Below are positions 10,844 through 23,814 of a DNA stretch of 64,000 nucleotides, one piece after another (the stretch's first letter is position 1; every line of letters begins with the position of its first letter). Made by a program: the position numbers and the translations under genes. The DNA comes from Gonapodya prolifera JEL478 (Eukaryota; Monoblepharomycota; Monoblepharidomycetes; Monoblepharidales; Gonapodyaceae): assembly GCA_001574975.1 (NCBI GenBank), contig KQ965771.1:186001-250000 (forward strand), written 5' to 3'. The notes under the pieces are model-generated. The model was not told the origin of the DNA and did no database searches. It saw nothing but the letters and a program-made list of their open reading frames with translations.

Positions 10844-12193
10844 CTATTCATAATCCGATTCCCCTTTCAACTCCATACGTCTCGGATCGGTACCTGTCAG
10901 TCTCACAGCATCCCTTCCATCCCATCCGCGCATGAATTCTGGCCAAGCATCAGTCTCTGACACTTCCAGAACGCGGTCGTAGATCACCACGCCAGAATCG
11001 TCCAACCCAAGATGTTCATAATGTTCCGGAAACTCGTCCAAATCAATTGCATCAATATAGATGCCGCAGGTAGAAGGTGCAAACCGCATTATGGCGTTAA
11101 AGAACACTCCCATAAGCTCGATGCTTCCACCAATGTGATCCTTGTGTCGAATTTTAGCGTTGAGACGTTCAAGGTTGGGAAGAAGCATCATCATGTCTAT
11201 GATGGACACTTCCACGTCTGTGTCACTGAGATATTCTGGGTTGAAATCGTGAGTTCGCACGCTGATCTGAAACTTTTTGATTCCTTTCATGGGAGTAAGC
11301 GGATCGCCCGTGTGCACATCTGCAAGGCGTTCCCATATGAACCCATTGCGGAATAATGAGACGTCACCAAAGTTCACCAGGTTCGGGGACAGGCGAGTAG
11401 TTTGAAAGAATCTGGATCGAACGACTTCGTTCTGGGGCTCAAATTCGACTTTGAGGTGATCCTAGGCTATTGCGCGTCTCCGAGTCCCAAAGAAATCAAA
11501 AAGATGGATGGCGGGCCCTCCAAGGCAACAGCGTTTGGAAATCGGGAGAGAACCCTTGGAAGTGGGGAGGAAACAGCGGTGGCCTTCATTGCAAAAGCAC
11601 CAAAGGCACTTCCTGCAGCAAACCGCGAGATCGAATCCAGTACAATATCAGCCGGTAATGTGTCCAGCAAAGGAACGTCATTACCGAGATCGAGTTCGCG
11701 GAGTTTCTTTTCTCGAACAAACACCATGAGCAACTGAAATACAGCTGTTTCAGAGCTCTGTCCGGGCGGGCATTGGGGCATGCAAGTCACGGGATGATGT
11801 TGCCTAAAGATGTGATCTGTTGATCCAATCCGGTCTGGCAACTGCCGTACCAATAGCTCTCCCACCCCGCCCACAATTCCAACATCCGATGCCCGAAGCG
11901 TCAGATGTATTCGTAAATCTCTCCAGATTGCGGTCCCGTCCGGGTCTCGAACAAGGTGAAAATTATGGAATCTCTCGGCTTTGTAGATTTGCGCGGGCGG
12001 GCCAAGGCTGCCACGTCTCTCCGACATGCCTGTGACGTTAAAGCTCACTCCAATCGTGTCGCGAGGGCATCCTGGAATCGCTCCGAACGCGGCATCCCGG
12101 ATTGTTCTGGAGAGGCGGGGATTGTGGAGTAGAAGGTTTTCGTGGGGACGAAACGGAATATGCGCTGGTGGATTTCATTGGGATTGATTCCAT
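10844..12193 (-). pseudogene. F-box gene, family A copy 1 (frameshifted)
   Basis: This is clearly a paralogue of the intact gene at 32.1-33.5 kb. It starts MESIP at 12193; the F-box reads RIFRF and IRDAAFGAIPGCP but needs two frame changes in the first 150 bp. The middle stretch (AERFHNFHLVRDPDGTAIW to PNAVALEGPPSIF) is open from about 12048 to 11467. After a stop there, another frame change leads to the C-terminal part (NFGDVSLFRNGFIW ... WDGRDAVRLTG). At least three single-base shifts against the intact paralogue make it a likely pseudogene. Family role (SCF adaptor) is inferred from the F-box only. Confidence 0.68.
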
Positions 12194-12392
12194 CGCGGAT
12201 GTCAGCGATGCTTTGTCAGGGGTGGACGTTGAATTGTTCTAATTGATTGTGTAGCTGTGGTATCAAGACTCGTGTTCATAGAGTCTGTTTGTATCTATGA
12301 ACGACAACTAAGTCATAATTCGATTTGCTTATCACCTCCATTCGCCTCGGATCAGTGGCTGTCAGTCTCACAGCGTTCCTTCCATCCCACCC

Positions 12393-13678
12393 TCACATGG
12401 TTTCCGGCCAATCCCCCAACGTTGATACGCTCAAAACGCGGTTGGAAATTCCCATGTTAACATCGTCCAATCCAATGTGTGCAAAATAATCTTCAAGTTC
12501 GGCCAGTTCAATGTCATCAACATCAATCACGCATGTGTGCGGCGCCAGCCGTATCACGCAGTCAAAGAACGTGCCAAGCAGCTCAATGCTTCCCCCGCCA
12601 TTATAATCCTTGTCTCGAATTTTGATTGTGATATGTTGAAGGTTGGGAAGGACCTCCATAATATCCTGGATGCACATATCAATGTCCCCGTTGCTGAGAT
12701 GTTCCGGTTTGAAGTCTTCAATTCGCGCTACAATGTGGAATGTTTTGATTCCGTTCATGGGAGGTAATGGATCCCCGCTGCTGTCCAAGAGGCGATTCCA
12801 TTTAAGCCCACTGCGAAACAGAGATATACCCAAGTTCCACGAGATTTGGGAACGAACGCGTGGCTTGAAAGAATCTGGATCGAATGTTGGAGTGCTGTGG
12901 TTTCAGTTTTACCGTCACGGAAGTGATTCCAGTATACTGCACATCTCCGAGCCCAAAATATTTAGACATAGAAACGATTTGCCTGTCAAGGTAACAGCAT
13001 TTGGAAACCGCCCGAGAACATGGGACGCTGTTGTAAAAGCGCGTAGGGATCCATCTGCGCTAACCGTGGAAATAGATTCCAGCTACAGCTCTTTGGGCGA
13101 CGTGCCCAAGAGCGATACATCCTCCTTGTTGAGATTGAACTCGGGGACTTTCTCCGCTCGAACGAAGTCAACAAGCAACCGAAACACTGCCTCGTCGGCA
13201 GGGCCCAGAACATCCCTTTCCTCATGCAAAATATCGGAGGATACTCGCACGATGGTCGATCCAACTCAGAGCTGAGGCAGTTTCCTCAAGTTGGAATCCG
13301 ATCGCATCAGGTTGGATAACTCCTGCTGCGCTAGCTCGCCAACCCCTCTCGCGCTCACAACATCTGATGCTCGAAGCGTAAAGGTGAATTCTGAAAACCG
13401 CCCAGATTGCGGCCCCGTCTGGCCCGCAATGAATCAATTGAAAAGATCGGAATCTCTCCACTTTGTCGATTCGCGCGGGTCGGCCAAAGGCCGTTGTCCA
13501 AATCGGACGTGACTGTGACACCATAGTTCACTCCGATCGTGTCGCCAGGGCATCCTGGAAGTGTAACGAGCGCGGCATTCCGGAATCTGCGAGAGAGGCG
13601 GGGGATTCTGGAGTAGAAGGTTTTCGGGCGGAGGAAACGGAGGACACGATGGAGGATTTCAGTGGGGATTGATTCCAT
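12393..13678 (-). pseudogene. F-box gene, family A copy 2 (several frame breaks)
   Basis: This starts at MESIPTEILHRVLRFLRPK (13678) with a well-preserved F-box, then loses frame soon after the TVTSDLDNGL segment. The following parts (KVERFRSFQLIH, then FRIHL, then a poorly preserved middle) lie in different frames. The C-terminal third (12833-12393: SLFRSGLKWNRLL, EVLPNLQHITIKIRDKD, GTFFDCVIRLAP) is open and ends at ETM, about 30 residues short of the intact paralogue. It sits in tandem, head to tail, with copy 1. Confidence 0.66.
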
Positions 13679-13941
13679 CGGGGACGGCGGGTGATTGCGT
13701 TTGGTCCAGGCTGGATCTTTCGTACAACAGTTCATCCAGTTCAAAACGTGCTCTTATGCGTCCACCCTAGTGTATGTAAGATGTAACTTCCCGCATTTTA
13801 AAAATGAGAGAGATGTGAGTATAAAACACCAGAGAGAACGTTTACACATATAATAGCAAAGTCTGCTCAACACGTCTCCAAGTCCCGACTCCCGAGCTTT
13901 ACACTATTTATCGCACCATAAATTCGATGTGCCGCTTGATA

Positions 13942-15540
13942 CTATTCCGCGTATTGATGAATGTTTACGCCTGCTTTCTTTCCCAACTGCTCCACGGCCG
14001 GCCTTAGCGTCGCAAGGCGTGCCTTCGTCGCCGGGAGGTCTTTTGGAATCCCGTTCGGACCAACAACGGTAATCACCTGATTGTGTTCGGTTTGATAGGT
14101 GATGTCTCCGAGCATGATATCAACCTGCCCTGACACCTGAACTGAACAACAGTTCACACATAGTGAGCGCGACTTTCTCCGCCATTTGAAAGTAACGCTG
14201 TTCCGAGGTGAATCCCCTGTTCTCCACAATCACGAGGAACGTGAGGAAGACTGAAGTGAGATTGGGAAGATAATCCCGGATCCACTCTAATGTAGACAAG
14301 ACGTCGCCAGGCAGGGCGAGTCCTTGGTTACTGCTCGAAGATTCAATTTGGGTGTGGAGCGTAGTGAGATCGGGCAGGACGGTGCTGGGGAACGCCTCCT
14401 CGCCCCGGAGAGGAAACCGAGGTCGCACCAGGTGGTACGAGCGAGAAGAGCCAAGGCTGATTACTCCAAACTCTGAGATCTTCGGAAATGTGCGAAACAT
14501 GTACAGGAGAGCGTGCGGCCATTCAGCTGAGGACCATTCGCGCAGAGCTTTTGCCTGTTTCGGTGTCACAAGAACTGATCGTATTCTGGAGCGCTGCTCC
14601 ATTGGGACGTGCTGTTGTACGTCAGCGTCCCAAAATTCGTCCAACAAGCAGAGACCACGAAGGTTTGTTGCGAAAGGGAATGACTTCATCAGATTAACTA
14701 AAGTTCTTGAACCCTCCTCTGATGACAATGTTCCCGCGATTCGTTCCACTTCGAGGTACATAACGCGACTCCAAACCCCAAAGTCGGACGACGTGTCCCC
14801 TTGAGGCTCTCGCAACCATGTAGTTAGATTGTGGAGTTTGACTGACCTCATGTCCTTGCAGTACTGACTCATTCCAAACGTCCTAATTGTGCGCCATTCT
14901 TCCTCGCCACTTAAGTGGACTCGAAAAAAAGGGTCAAACGTCATCGTGATAATGGAGAGTTCGCATTGACGTCCACCCAAGGTCAGTCTTTCACCAGTAC
15001 TGTTATCCCATGTTCCACCGGCACGGAGCTGTCTCCAGATAAGCTCGCCAACGTTGTATCCAATTTCTGAAAGTCGCCACATTGCAACAGTGACCTCTGC
15101 CTCGCACCCCGCCCAAAATACACGCCGAATATGTGGTTGTCGAGAAGTGGGTTTCGTCTCAAAACGAGGAAGGAAACGAAGAGGATTCTTGGACCCTCGA
15201 GGCGACACAGGCAACACAGGCGACACCGGGTCAGGATAATAATCCCGCAGATTGTCGACCAGTCGTATGACAACTGAGCAGAGGACGCGGACGGCCCCAT
15301 CGGAGCTTCCAGGAAGTGCAGTTCGGGCTGCACTGCCGATGCGCTTCGACAGGAGGGGGAGGACGCGATAAAATACGCTCGGTGGGAGAAGTCGGAATAT
15401 GCGATGGAGGATTTCTGGTGGGAAATCATCGAGTGAGGGTGTACTTCGAGAATGTTGAACGTCATCTGAGGTCTGAGCGACACTGCTAGAGGAACTAACG
15501 ATCGTTCGACGAGGGCGGTGGGATCTCCGATTGTAGATGG
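13942..15540 (-). pseudogene. F-box gene, family B copy 1 (near intact, one frame break)
   Basis: The frame runs from about 15540 with an F-box (DDFPPEILHRIFRLLPPSVF, then VLPLLSKRIGSAARTALPG), through a roughly 360-residue body (GGRQCELSI, VKLHNLTTW, SFPFATNLRGLCLLDEFW, SLGSSRSYHLVRPRFPLRG, LPDLTTLHTQIE, NRGFTSEQRYFQMAEK). At about 14130 the frame shifts by one base, and the rest encodes the family end (DIMLGDITYQ, then QLGKKAGVNIHQYAE). No ATG is found in frame near the F-box, so either an upstream exon is missing or the start is lost. The one shift could also be a sequencing slip, so this copy might be alive. Confidence 0.62.
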
Positions 15541-15932
15541 GTCACCGCCGCGCGCACTGTGTTTGCTCCACTGAGGGAGGAATTCGTTCCAACTGTTGTC
15601 CCGGCACAGCACGAAGCAGAAGTGAAATCGAGGTGAAAACTCTACGTGCTTCTTTGGTTCTACTACAGGGTTATGCGACGTCTCGTTGTGAGCCAAAGTT
15701 TATAGAAGTCGCAGTTCGCTACGACTCCCCCGTTTTGAAAAATCAATTCACAAACGTTTCATTGTAACGAGCTTCTTACTAATCTTCATTCCTCGTGTCG
15801 TCGCGGTTCGACAGTTGGGAGACTACCGCAGCGGGCGGTGCAACAGTCGGATGACATTAGCCGAAGACACGTCAACCAGAAACCAGAAGACGAACCCGTA
15901 CACGGCGTATCCCGCGCATCGCCCGTGCAAAG
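15541..15932. other. Intergenic, divergent upstream region
   Basis: This lies between the F-box family B copy and the first P450. Short open frames only, and no motif was recognised. Confidence 0.4.
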
Positions 15933-18515
15933 ATGTCTCTCATTTCCTGGATCGTAACCGCGGCCATTGTGTACCTATGCGTCGAGGTTTGTGCTAAGCG
16001 GCTCCACCTCCATACACGTGTCTCCGACCAACGACCGACATGAATCCCGAACGCAGTTGTACAAAATGGCGTTTATGACTTTCAAAGGAGATAAGGGAGT
16101 CTACACCATGATTGCCATCCCCTTCGTCAACAAGTATGTTGGGAGACGCTCCATTTTCTATGTTTAATTCGTCGCTGAAAGGTCATTCTCCACGCACATC
16201 GAACAGCCCTCCACTCTCTCGAATAACCGAGGTGGGTTTTCTCGTTTTCTGGAGCACTCACCGCATGTCGTGTTTATTTCTAAACTGTCCTTCGCGGTCC
16301 CCGTGAAATCTAAAGGGGGACATGGTGAACCTCGAACGCCATCGAAAGTACGAAATTCCTTCCGCATCTCGACTCTTCTACTCTCGCTCACTTGCTCTGT
16401 TCGACCAGGCATGGCTCCGTCATCCGCCAAATCACCTTCTCCAACCCATTCGTGCGCAATATTATAATCACGAATCCGGACCTTCTCCGCGCCATCTTCG
16501 TCGGCAAGGACTGGGAGCGATACACCCGCTATCATCCCCTCGCTGAGCCGTTCGTGCCCATCTCGGGAGGACTGATCCATCAAGCGAATGGCAAGGAATG
16601 GCGGTGAGTGCTCACAGTGTTTACGAGCCCGTCGAACCGATTTTACTTACTTGCGCTCTGGTGGGTACTTTCTATCTCGCCATCTTAGAGAGGCCCGGGA
16701 ACTCTTTTCCAAAACTTTTTCCACCGTATCCGTCCGCCAGTATATGCCCATCATCCACGAGCATGTCCAAGTTCTCCTCGACCAACTTGCGAAAGAAAAC
16801 GCTGGGAATCCGAGTGGCTTCGACGTGCAGACCATATACAACCTGTACACCTTCGACGTCATCAGCAGGTTCGTACTTCACACCGATTGCGTCGTATTCT
16901 GCCTGGTATATATCATGTATGCATCGAACTCATCGTTCCTGCTCTCTCCATAAAAGACTCGTCTTCGGCGCTTCCGTAGACAGTCTTCGCACCCGTGACC
17001 GCCGCTACATCACCGCCTGGGACAAAGGCCTCGGTGTTGCATCACTCCGTGTCGCCCTCGGCTTCCTCCTCGGCGGTGGCACGACTTGGAGTGTTGAGAT
17101 GCGCGACAAGCTGTTCCCAGGTACGTGAGCACATCACCAACTGCAAACACAAAATCCACCGCTCACCCATACGACAAGGCCTGAAGGAGCAATTCGACGA
17201 GCACTACAAAATCATCGACGACCTCATCGGGACCCACATTGACCGCGCGCAGTCGGGCAAGGACGACGGTACGAGATCTATCTTGGACGATACCCTGCGG
17301 AGCGAGAAGCTGCCTGAATGGATGTCCAATGCGGAACTGAAGAAGCAAGTGGTGGGTTGTTTGTTGCGCAGTGAAAGTATTTGCTGACTGAATGACGCGA
17401 GCGCCGTTTGTCGTCGATGGGTCTGCTAGATTGCGCTTGTCTTTGCCGGGGTGAGTATATATTGTCGTTCGCCAACGATGTTTCGACCACAAATCGAATT
17501 GTTCACCCTTCTTTCCCCGTGCTACCTTTCTCTTCCTCCAGCATGACACCACCGGCGGCACCCTTACTTTTGCAACATATGAGCTCTCGCGCTCCCCGTC
17601 GTGGCAAAAGACCGTCCGCCAGGAAATCCAAGACCTGCGCAAGTCACTCTCCCTTCCTGAGACCGCTTTACTTCCTCTGGAGCCTCTTGACGGGTGCAAG
17701 AATCTCAATGCCGTGATCAAGGAGACGCTGCGGTGAGTGGTTATACTGGGAGCGCGCGAATTAGTAGCAGTCTGACAGATTCTGCAGGATGTATCCTGCT
17801 GCTCCAAACGGCGCGGGTCGGGTCGTGAAGGAGGACTTCGTCGTGCCGTACGTGGATACTTTGACGGGGGAACACAAATCCGTTGAATTCAGGAAGAACG
17901 ATATGGTGAGACTTCGCAGCGTCAGTGCTTTTGTTCTGATATGAATGTCGAACCCAACCCTGCTTTAAGGTCTCTCCATTCGTTATGGGCGCTGGCCGCT
18001 CTTCCGAGAACTTCTTGCGACCAGAGACGTGGGATCCACAGCGGTGGTGAGCTGCTATTGAAACTGGCGACGAGAATCACTTTGTTTGAGCTCATTGTCT
18101 CGGTTGTCACCGTCGCAGGATCGATGATGCGACTGGAAATGGAGGTGCGATAAACCCATTCGCGAACTCTCCGTTTGGAAATGGGGCGAGGAAGTGCTTG
18201 GGAGAGAGGCTAGCACTCGGTGAGTCCTCGTGGACCTGTTGAGAAATACAAGGGGAGTTCGAGTCTGACGGAAACACGCCGAATCAGCCCAACTTCGTGT
18301 CGTCCTTGCCTCGATTTTGGAAAAGTGGGACATTGGATTCTGCGATAACTACAAGGTGAGCCTCCGTTTGCCGATGGCATCCTTGTTCGCACTACGCAAA
18401 TTTTACACTATCGATTCGCTTTCAACTTTGCCCGCAGTTCATTGTCGCGTCTCAAGGGACAATCAAGGCAGGGAACGGCGTGAATATAAAGTTGTTACCT
18501 ATTTCAGCGAAGTGA
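15933..18515 (+). CDS. Cytochrome P450, first of a tandem pair, 15 exons
   Basis: This encodes a microsomal heme-thiolate monooxygenase of about 500 residues. The first exon is a membrane anchor (MSLISWIVTAAIVYLCVE). Later exons give HGSVIRQITFSNPFVRN, FVGKDWERYTRYH, the I-helix AGHDTT (split so that IALVFAG is its own 21-nt exon), the K-helix KETLR (ExxR), FVMGAGRSSENFLRPE, the heme loop FGNGARKCLG with the Cys ligand, and a C-terminus ending KLLPISAK before a TGA at 18513. All splice sites checked are GT-AG and the phases match. The substrate is unknown. The next gene is a close paralogue with the same intron positions, so the pair arose by tandem duplication. Exon 4 (NLERHRK) and exon 3 (PPLSRITE) are very short and were placed by comparison of the paralogues. 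Confidence 0.9.
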
Positions 18516-18910
18516 CGGGAACTGCCTTTGGTCAGCCTTTACTATGTACAAGGTAATCTACTTGAAGTATGATGTTTATAAGGGAATGTGAAGGATTTCA
18601 ATGTGTTTTATCGTTATTCATTGGGGAAGGGTGTTTGGAAGGCAAAACGCGTGTATCGGAAAAAACCTCTCGGTGCGCCGAGTTTTGAACCCTGTGCCCT
18701 GTGGAGTGCGGGTCCATTCTGTCACCTCGGGATATTTTGCAACCGACATCGGGCGGGACTTCTTCCAAGGCTAAATTGCCCTTTCGTGTACCTGTGACGG
18801 GAGTCGGATGACACGGAAGAGCCGCAGGAACTTCGGAATTCAGTTCCAACACCACAGACCCAAAAGCGCGGACCCTTGAGCTGCGTATCCAGCACGTTTA
18901 CCCCTGCAAG
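18516..18910. other. Intergenic between tandem P450 genes
   Basis: About 395 bp with no coding signal. It must hold the terminator of the first gene and the promoter of the second, but no specific element is recognisable. Confidence 0.4.
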
Positions 18911-21444
18911 ATGGCGCTAATCTCGTGGATCTTAGCCGCGGCCGTCGTGTACCTTTGCGTCGAGGTTGGTGGCGAGTCGGGGTCGGAACTTCGACTCAGC
19001 TTGACCCCAACAGATGTGACGCGACATGTGTACATCCACAGCTGTACAAGATGGCTTTTCTGACTTTCGAGGGTGACAAGGGTGTGCACACGATGATTTC
19101 ACTCCCGTTTGTCAATAAGTGAGTCTGGCGATTCCTGTCCCAATAATCCCCGGCGCTCACGTCGTCGGCAATCGACAAGCCCTCCCATCTCACAAATTAA
19201 AGAAGTAGGTTTCTGGTTCGTTTATTGCTCCTTTGAAAGCCGTGGTTGATACGAGTCGTCGCGGCCCTGTTCAGAGAGACCAGGCGAACCTCGAGCATCA
19301 CCGAAAGTACATAAGTTGAGCTTGCTCTCCTCGTTTCTTCTCTCAGGATTAAACACCTCCACCTCAAGATATGGCTCTGTTGTCAGAAAAGTTCTTCTTT
19401 ATAATCCTTCCGTTCGCCAAGTCTTCATAACGAACCCAGACCTACTGCGAGCGATTTTTGTCGGCAAGAATTGGGAACGGTTCACGCGCTATCATCCCGG
19501 TACTGAACCATTTATCCCCCTATCCGGGGGCATGCTATTTCAACCAAATGGGAAGGAGTGGAGGTATATTATCCCCGAACATCGACTCCGGTACTCATGA
19601 CGTGTAGCTGACCGTTCCTCCTTTCTAGGGAGTCCCGGGATCTACTCTCAAGGACATTCACCGCAGTAACTGTTCGCCAGTACATGCCGATCATCCATGA
19701 GTATGTCCACGTACTCATTGAACAACTAGCCAAAGAGCAAGCAGCGAACCTGGCTGGATTTGACGTTCAGACCATATACAACCTATATACCTTTGACGTT
19801 ATCAGCAGGTGTTTGTTTTCTATGGCACTACGGTCCATTTTGTAGTGAACCTATGTCCTCATCTTCTTCTTGCACGAAAGGCTTGTATTCGGGGCCTCAC
19901 TGGACAGTCTAAAATCCCGAAACCGGAACTACATCAACGCTTGGGACAAGGGGCTCGGAATTGCTACCATTCGTGTGGTTCTAGGAACTCTCCTGGGCGG
20001 TGCATCGTGGAGTTTCCAACTGCGCGACAAGTTCTTTCCAGGTGAGATGAAGCGCTTCGCGACCATTGTGATTCCATTTATAATGCAAGACTTGATTTTT
20101 GTCGTGATCTGCAGGTCTCAAAGACCGATTCAATGAACAATACAACGTCATCGCTGATCTCATTACCACCCACATCAATCGAGCACAATCGGAGAAGACC
20201 GAGGATATAAAGTCTATTTTGGATGACACACTAAGAAGTGCGAAACTTCCTGCGTGGATGGACTCGGAACAACTGAGGAAGCATTTTGTAGGTTCTTTGT
20301 TCGCGTCGCCGACATATTGAGGACGTAGCAACGCTGAACGGCAGATAATTACTTTCTGTATCAGATCGCCCTTTTGTTTGCTGGGGTGAGACCCAGCCCT
20401 TGTTATCGACCTGTGTTGTAATTTCGTTCTCACCCAACTTAAAGCATGACACAACAGGTTCCACACTCACCTTTGTAACGTATGAGCTCTCCCGCTCCCC
20501 CTCGTGGCAGAAAGCGGTGCGTCAGGAGATCCAACAGCTACGCCAAACTCTTAATCTCCCTCAAGACTCGTTGCTCCCTTTGGAGCCTTTGGAAGGATGT
20601 AAGAACCTCAATGCAGTAATCAAGGAAACGCTCCGGTGAGTTGAAACTTGGCAGGTGACGGTGTGAAGGTAACTCTGCTGAGGGCCTGTATTCCATGTAA
20701 GGATGTACCCAGCGGCTCCTTTCGGTGCTGGGAGGGTTGTGCTGGAAGGCTTTGTTGTGCCGTACGTGGACACCTTAACTGGGGAGCAAAAATCAGTGGA
20801 GTTTAGGAAGAACGATTCGGTGAGGCTGCACATCTTGGTTTACGTTCCAGTGCGAATTCCTTCAATAGAACACTATCTTCATAGATTGCCCCGTTCATCA
20901 TGGGTGCAGGCCGATCCCAAGAGAACTTCCTGCGACCTGAGATTTGGGACCCCCAGCGGTGGTGAGCTTCTTCCGCGAGTCTTGTTGGGAATGATCACTT
21001 GATAAGTGACGGTGTTTGATTGGGTTCATGTGACTATGACTGCAGGATCGATGACGCAACCGGAAATGGGGGCGCGATAAACCCATTCGCATACTCCCCG
21101 TTCGGGAATGGGGCGAGAAAGTGCTTGGGAGAGAAGTTAGCCCTCGGTGAGTCGCGGGACTGCCAGCAGTGCCTGATCGATGTTTTGACGTGCTCAAACG
21201 ATTTGAGCCTGACATAAATATGACGATTCAGCTCAACTCCGTGTCGTTTTTGCCTCGATTTTGGAGAAGTGGGAGATCGGATTCTGCGATAACTACAAGG
21301 TGAGTCTGCTGTTGTCGACAAAGAGCTTGCAGTCCTCCGTGAATTTTTGGAAACCTTACTCCTCAGTTCGTTGTCGAGTCTCATGGGACTATCAAGGCCG
21401 GGAATGGGGTAAACATAAAGCTGCTGCCCCTTTCAAATATGTGA
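18911..21444 (+). CDS. Cytochrome P450, second of the tandem pair
   Basis: This has the same exon plan as its upstream neighbour. Anchor MALISWILAAAVVYLCVE; then KYGSVVRKVLLYNPSVRQ, FVGKNWERFTRYH, LVFGASLDSLKSRNRNY, ILDDTLRSAKLPAWM, IALLFAG joined to HDTTGSTLTF (I-helix), KETLR (ExxR), MGAGRSQENFLRPE, FGNGARKCLG (heme loop), and an end at KLLPLSNM. All key catalytic motifs are intact and the frame is open throughout, so it is probably functional. Likely a class II ER enzyme needing a CPR reductase, as is usual for fungal P450s; the reaction is not predictable. Confidence 0.9.
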
Positions 21445-22129
21445 AGGGAAGACCAACGATGTGTGCAAACTAAATATCATAAAAATAAAAAATGACTTGT
21501 AAAACAGCTTCATCTTTTCACTACTCACATCGTCGGACACAAAATTTGATTGCTTTCGGGACAGTCTTTGGCGGATTCTTGCTGACGCTATGACATGTTG
21601 CGGAGCTGGGTGCGGTTGTGAGAGTCCCAGCAACCACCACTGAAATCGTTACAAGCATAATAGCGGGTGCTTTGGGGGTGGTGGGGCGAAGGTGAGGGTT
21701 CCGATCAATCTTGGACCGTCTTTCTATTGTAGCAGCCGGGGAACGCTATGCATCCAAGTGCCTTGCTCGGTGAGAAATCCAGTTGCTCCACGTGATGATT
21801 CAATGGAAAGAGTATGAATGAAGTGAGAAAAAACTGGCTGGGGCCATCAACCAAGTCAATGACAACATAGATCATACTATGGTGTCGTTGACGAGGTTGA
21901 CTGCCCCTCAAGAAGTTGGGTTCCCTGCCGCGACAACTATCGGCACCAAGTCTTGCAGGCAGGGTCACGATTTCTTCACAAGAATCTAAAATGGAGATAT
22001 GGAGCACTGCAGACATGACAGGGTAAGGAGGGTACTCCACCACTCAACTCATCGTACTCCATACCACGAAACGACGCGGCATCGGAAAATTAAAAATTGA
22101 AACCTCCACTGAAAACGGGCACGACCCAA
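21445..22129. other. Intergenic, no gene seen
   Basis: A minus-strand open frame (22043-21705, 112 codons) is present but shows no known motif and has no neighbouring exon. I see nothing else. Confidence 0.35.
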
Positions 22130-22920
22130 CCAACTGAGTCTACCGGCGCGGCTGTACGCCGAAACAGAACTCTGCTCCCTGCGCTTCACAGCCGAGCACC
22201 ACAAGATCTTCGACGCGCGCAAAGAGCTCAGCGCTTTTAGAGCAATGAGTGAGGCGGAGATGCCATCCGGGGTGCGCAACGGGAAAAGGAGACCTTGCGC
22301 CTGAAGAGAAGATCACCATGCGGAAGGATGGCACGCTGGCACGTCCTGCAACTAGGCACCCGTCCTGACGCCCGCGCTTGGCGTGTTCGACTCCTTCGCC
22401 CCAAGTGCTGTCCCGATCGATCCATTTCCTCCACCACTCCTCCAACCCAACCCACCAACTGCAGGCCTCCACACCGACACCGCCCGGCCCTCCACAACCC
22501 CATGTGCCCCGCGGACTGAAGACGAGCAGCAGTGCCGTGCGAGGAGTGGGAGTGGGATGGGATGAGGTGCGGATGGCAGGGGGTTGTGAGTTTTGGAGGT
22601 AGGGGTGAGGTGGGCAGATGGTACTAGTGATGAACGTGGGGCGTACTGGAGGGGAAGGGGGAGAGAGGGGTGATTGACGGTGAGGGTAGGGTGGAGTGGG
22701 AAATAGTACGGTGACAGGTTGTGGCAGGAAGGAGAAAACTTGGGTCCCGAGCGCCAAGTCATTTGGACAGATCCGTTTGTTACGTGGGAGAGTACGATAG
22801 CAAGAGGATCGTGTCGAAAAGTTGATAGCGGGAGTAAAAAGGAGTCGAAACGGTCGCGGTCGATTATGAGCAAAATTGAAGTTTAGTGCGGGCCTTACGA
22901 CCGAACGTGAACCCAACGGA
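22130..22920 (+). repeat. Dispersed paralogous sequence of about 0.75 kb, copy 1
   Basis: The left part encodes an open, coding-looking stretch (LYAETELCSLRF, FDARKELSAFRAMSEAEMPS) ending at a stop near 22304. It is followed by GTCCTGACG, a C-rich then G-rich tract, and a right end with ATGAGCAAAA(T)TGAAGTT. The same order occurs at 28.49-29.26 kb in the same orientation. The coding-like part suggests a duplicated gene fragment, but no family is recognised. Confidence 0.4.
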
Positions 22921-23814
22921 GATCCGCATTAATCCATCTACGCTTCCGTGGTTCGATGCACCGGTGCTCCAGCTCCCGATGTTGGTTGTACCAGTTGTCC
23001 GTTCTCAGATGTTCCAACGAATCGAAGACCTTCCCTCGACCAGGAAGAGCTCCAGCACTTCAACGTTCCTCGTAGACTATCATTCTTAAATCTATTAATC
23101 TCGTTTGCACCTCCCGCGCCGCCCTTCTCGGTGCTTTCACCCCAAAGTTCAGCCGCCTTGCGACCCAAAAGCTCGCCTTCAACGCACCACTTTCCAAAAA
23201 GCCCACACTGTCTTCCATTATATTCCACTCGCTCGATACACGTCTTCCGCTGATGGTGCTTGCAGCACAACAAGGCAAGGAGTCGTTTTTGTGTGGGTTT
23301 CCGAAGTGTGGAAGCGACGTCGAGAGAGCGAACAATCACACTCGCCAAGGGATCGATCTGGATGCCCGCACGTGAGCATTGGTGCGATTGTTTGGTGTAC
23401 CGAGGGAGGTAAAGTAAGCCTTGAACTTTCGTAACACCCGAGATATGCAGCAAAGAGTCGCGAAGTTTGGAGAACGTATTTGTTGAGGTGGACGCCAGCG
23501 ATGCAGAGGAAGAAATGAAATGAAGAAAATTAGTTTTGGTAGCGTGTCCAGTGCAGGCCACGAGTGGGGAGCGAGGCGAGTGCAAGAGGCGGATATGGTG
23601 GTTCTGCCGATCGTCCGCAGCACTCGATTCTGCAATGAATGGGAGATTGATTGCGCAGATTGCAGTCTCTAGCAGACACTCCGTTGCAGTGTGGCTCCCC
23701 TGCTTCTGTGCGCGAAGGCAGAGGTGCCGTTGGTCCACACGGGGTGTTGAAATGGAATCGATGCAAGCACTTTCGAGACGGTGGCGGGAGGGAAGAGCAA
23801 AGGGACTGGCGCAC
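22921..23814. other. Region downstream of the kinase gene, uncertain
   Basis: A 306-codon minus-strand open frame (23858-22938) crosses this region, overlapping the end of the kinase-Sel1 gene. Its composition is Ser/Cys/His-rich without motifs, and long frames exist on the other strand too. I do not call a gene here. Confidence 0.3.

Noticed and set aside
18655-18760. A GTTTTGAACCC stretch resembling the T-arm of a tRNA on the minus strand
   Set aside because: The flanking bases do not form a T-stem or acceptor stem, and no proper A box or anticodon arm is present.
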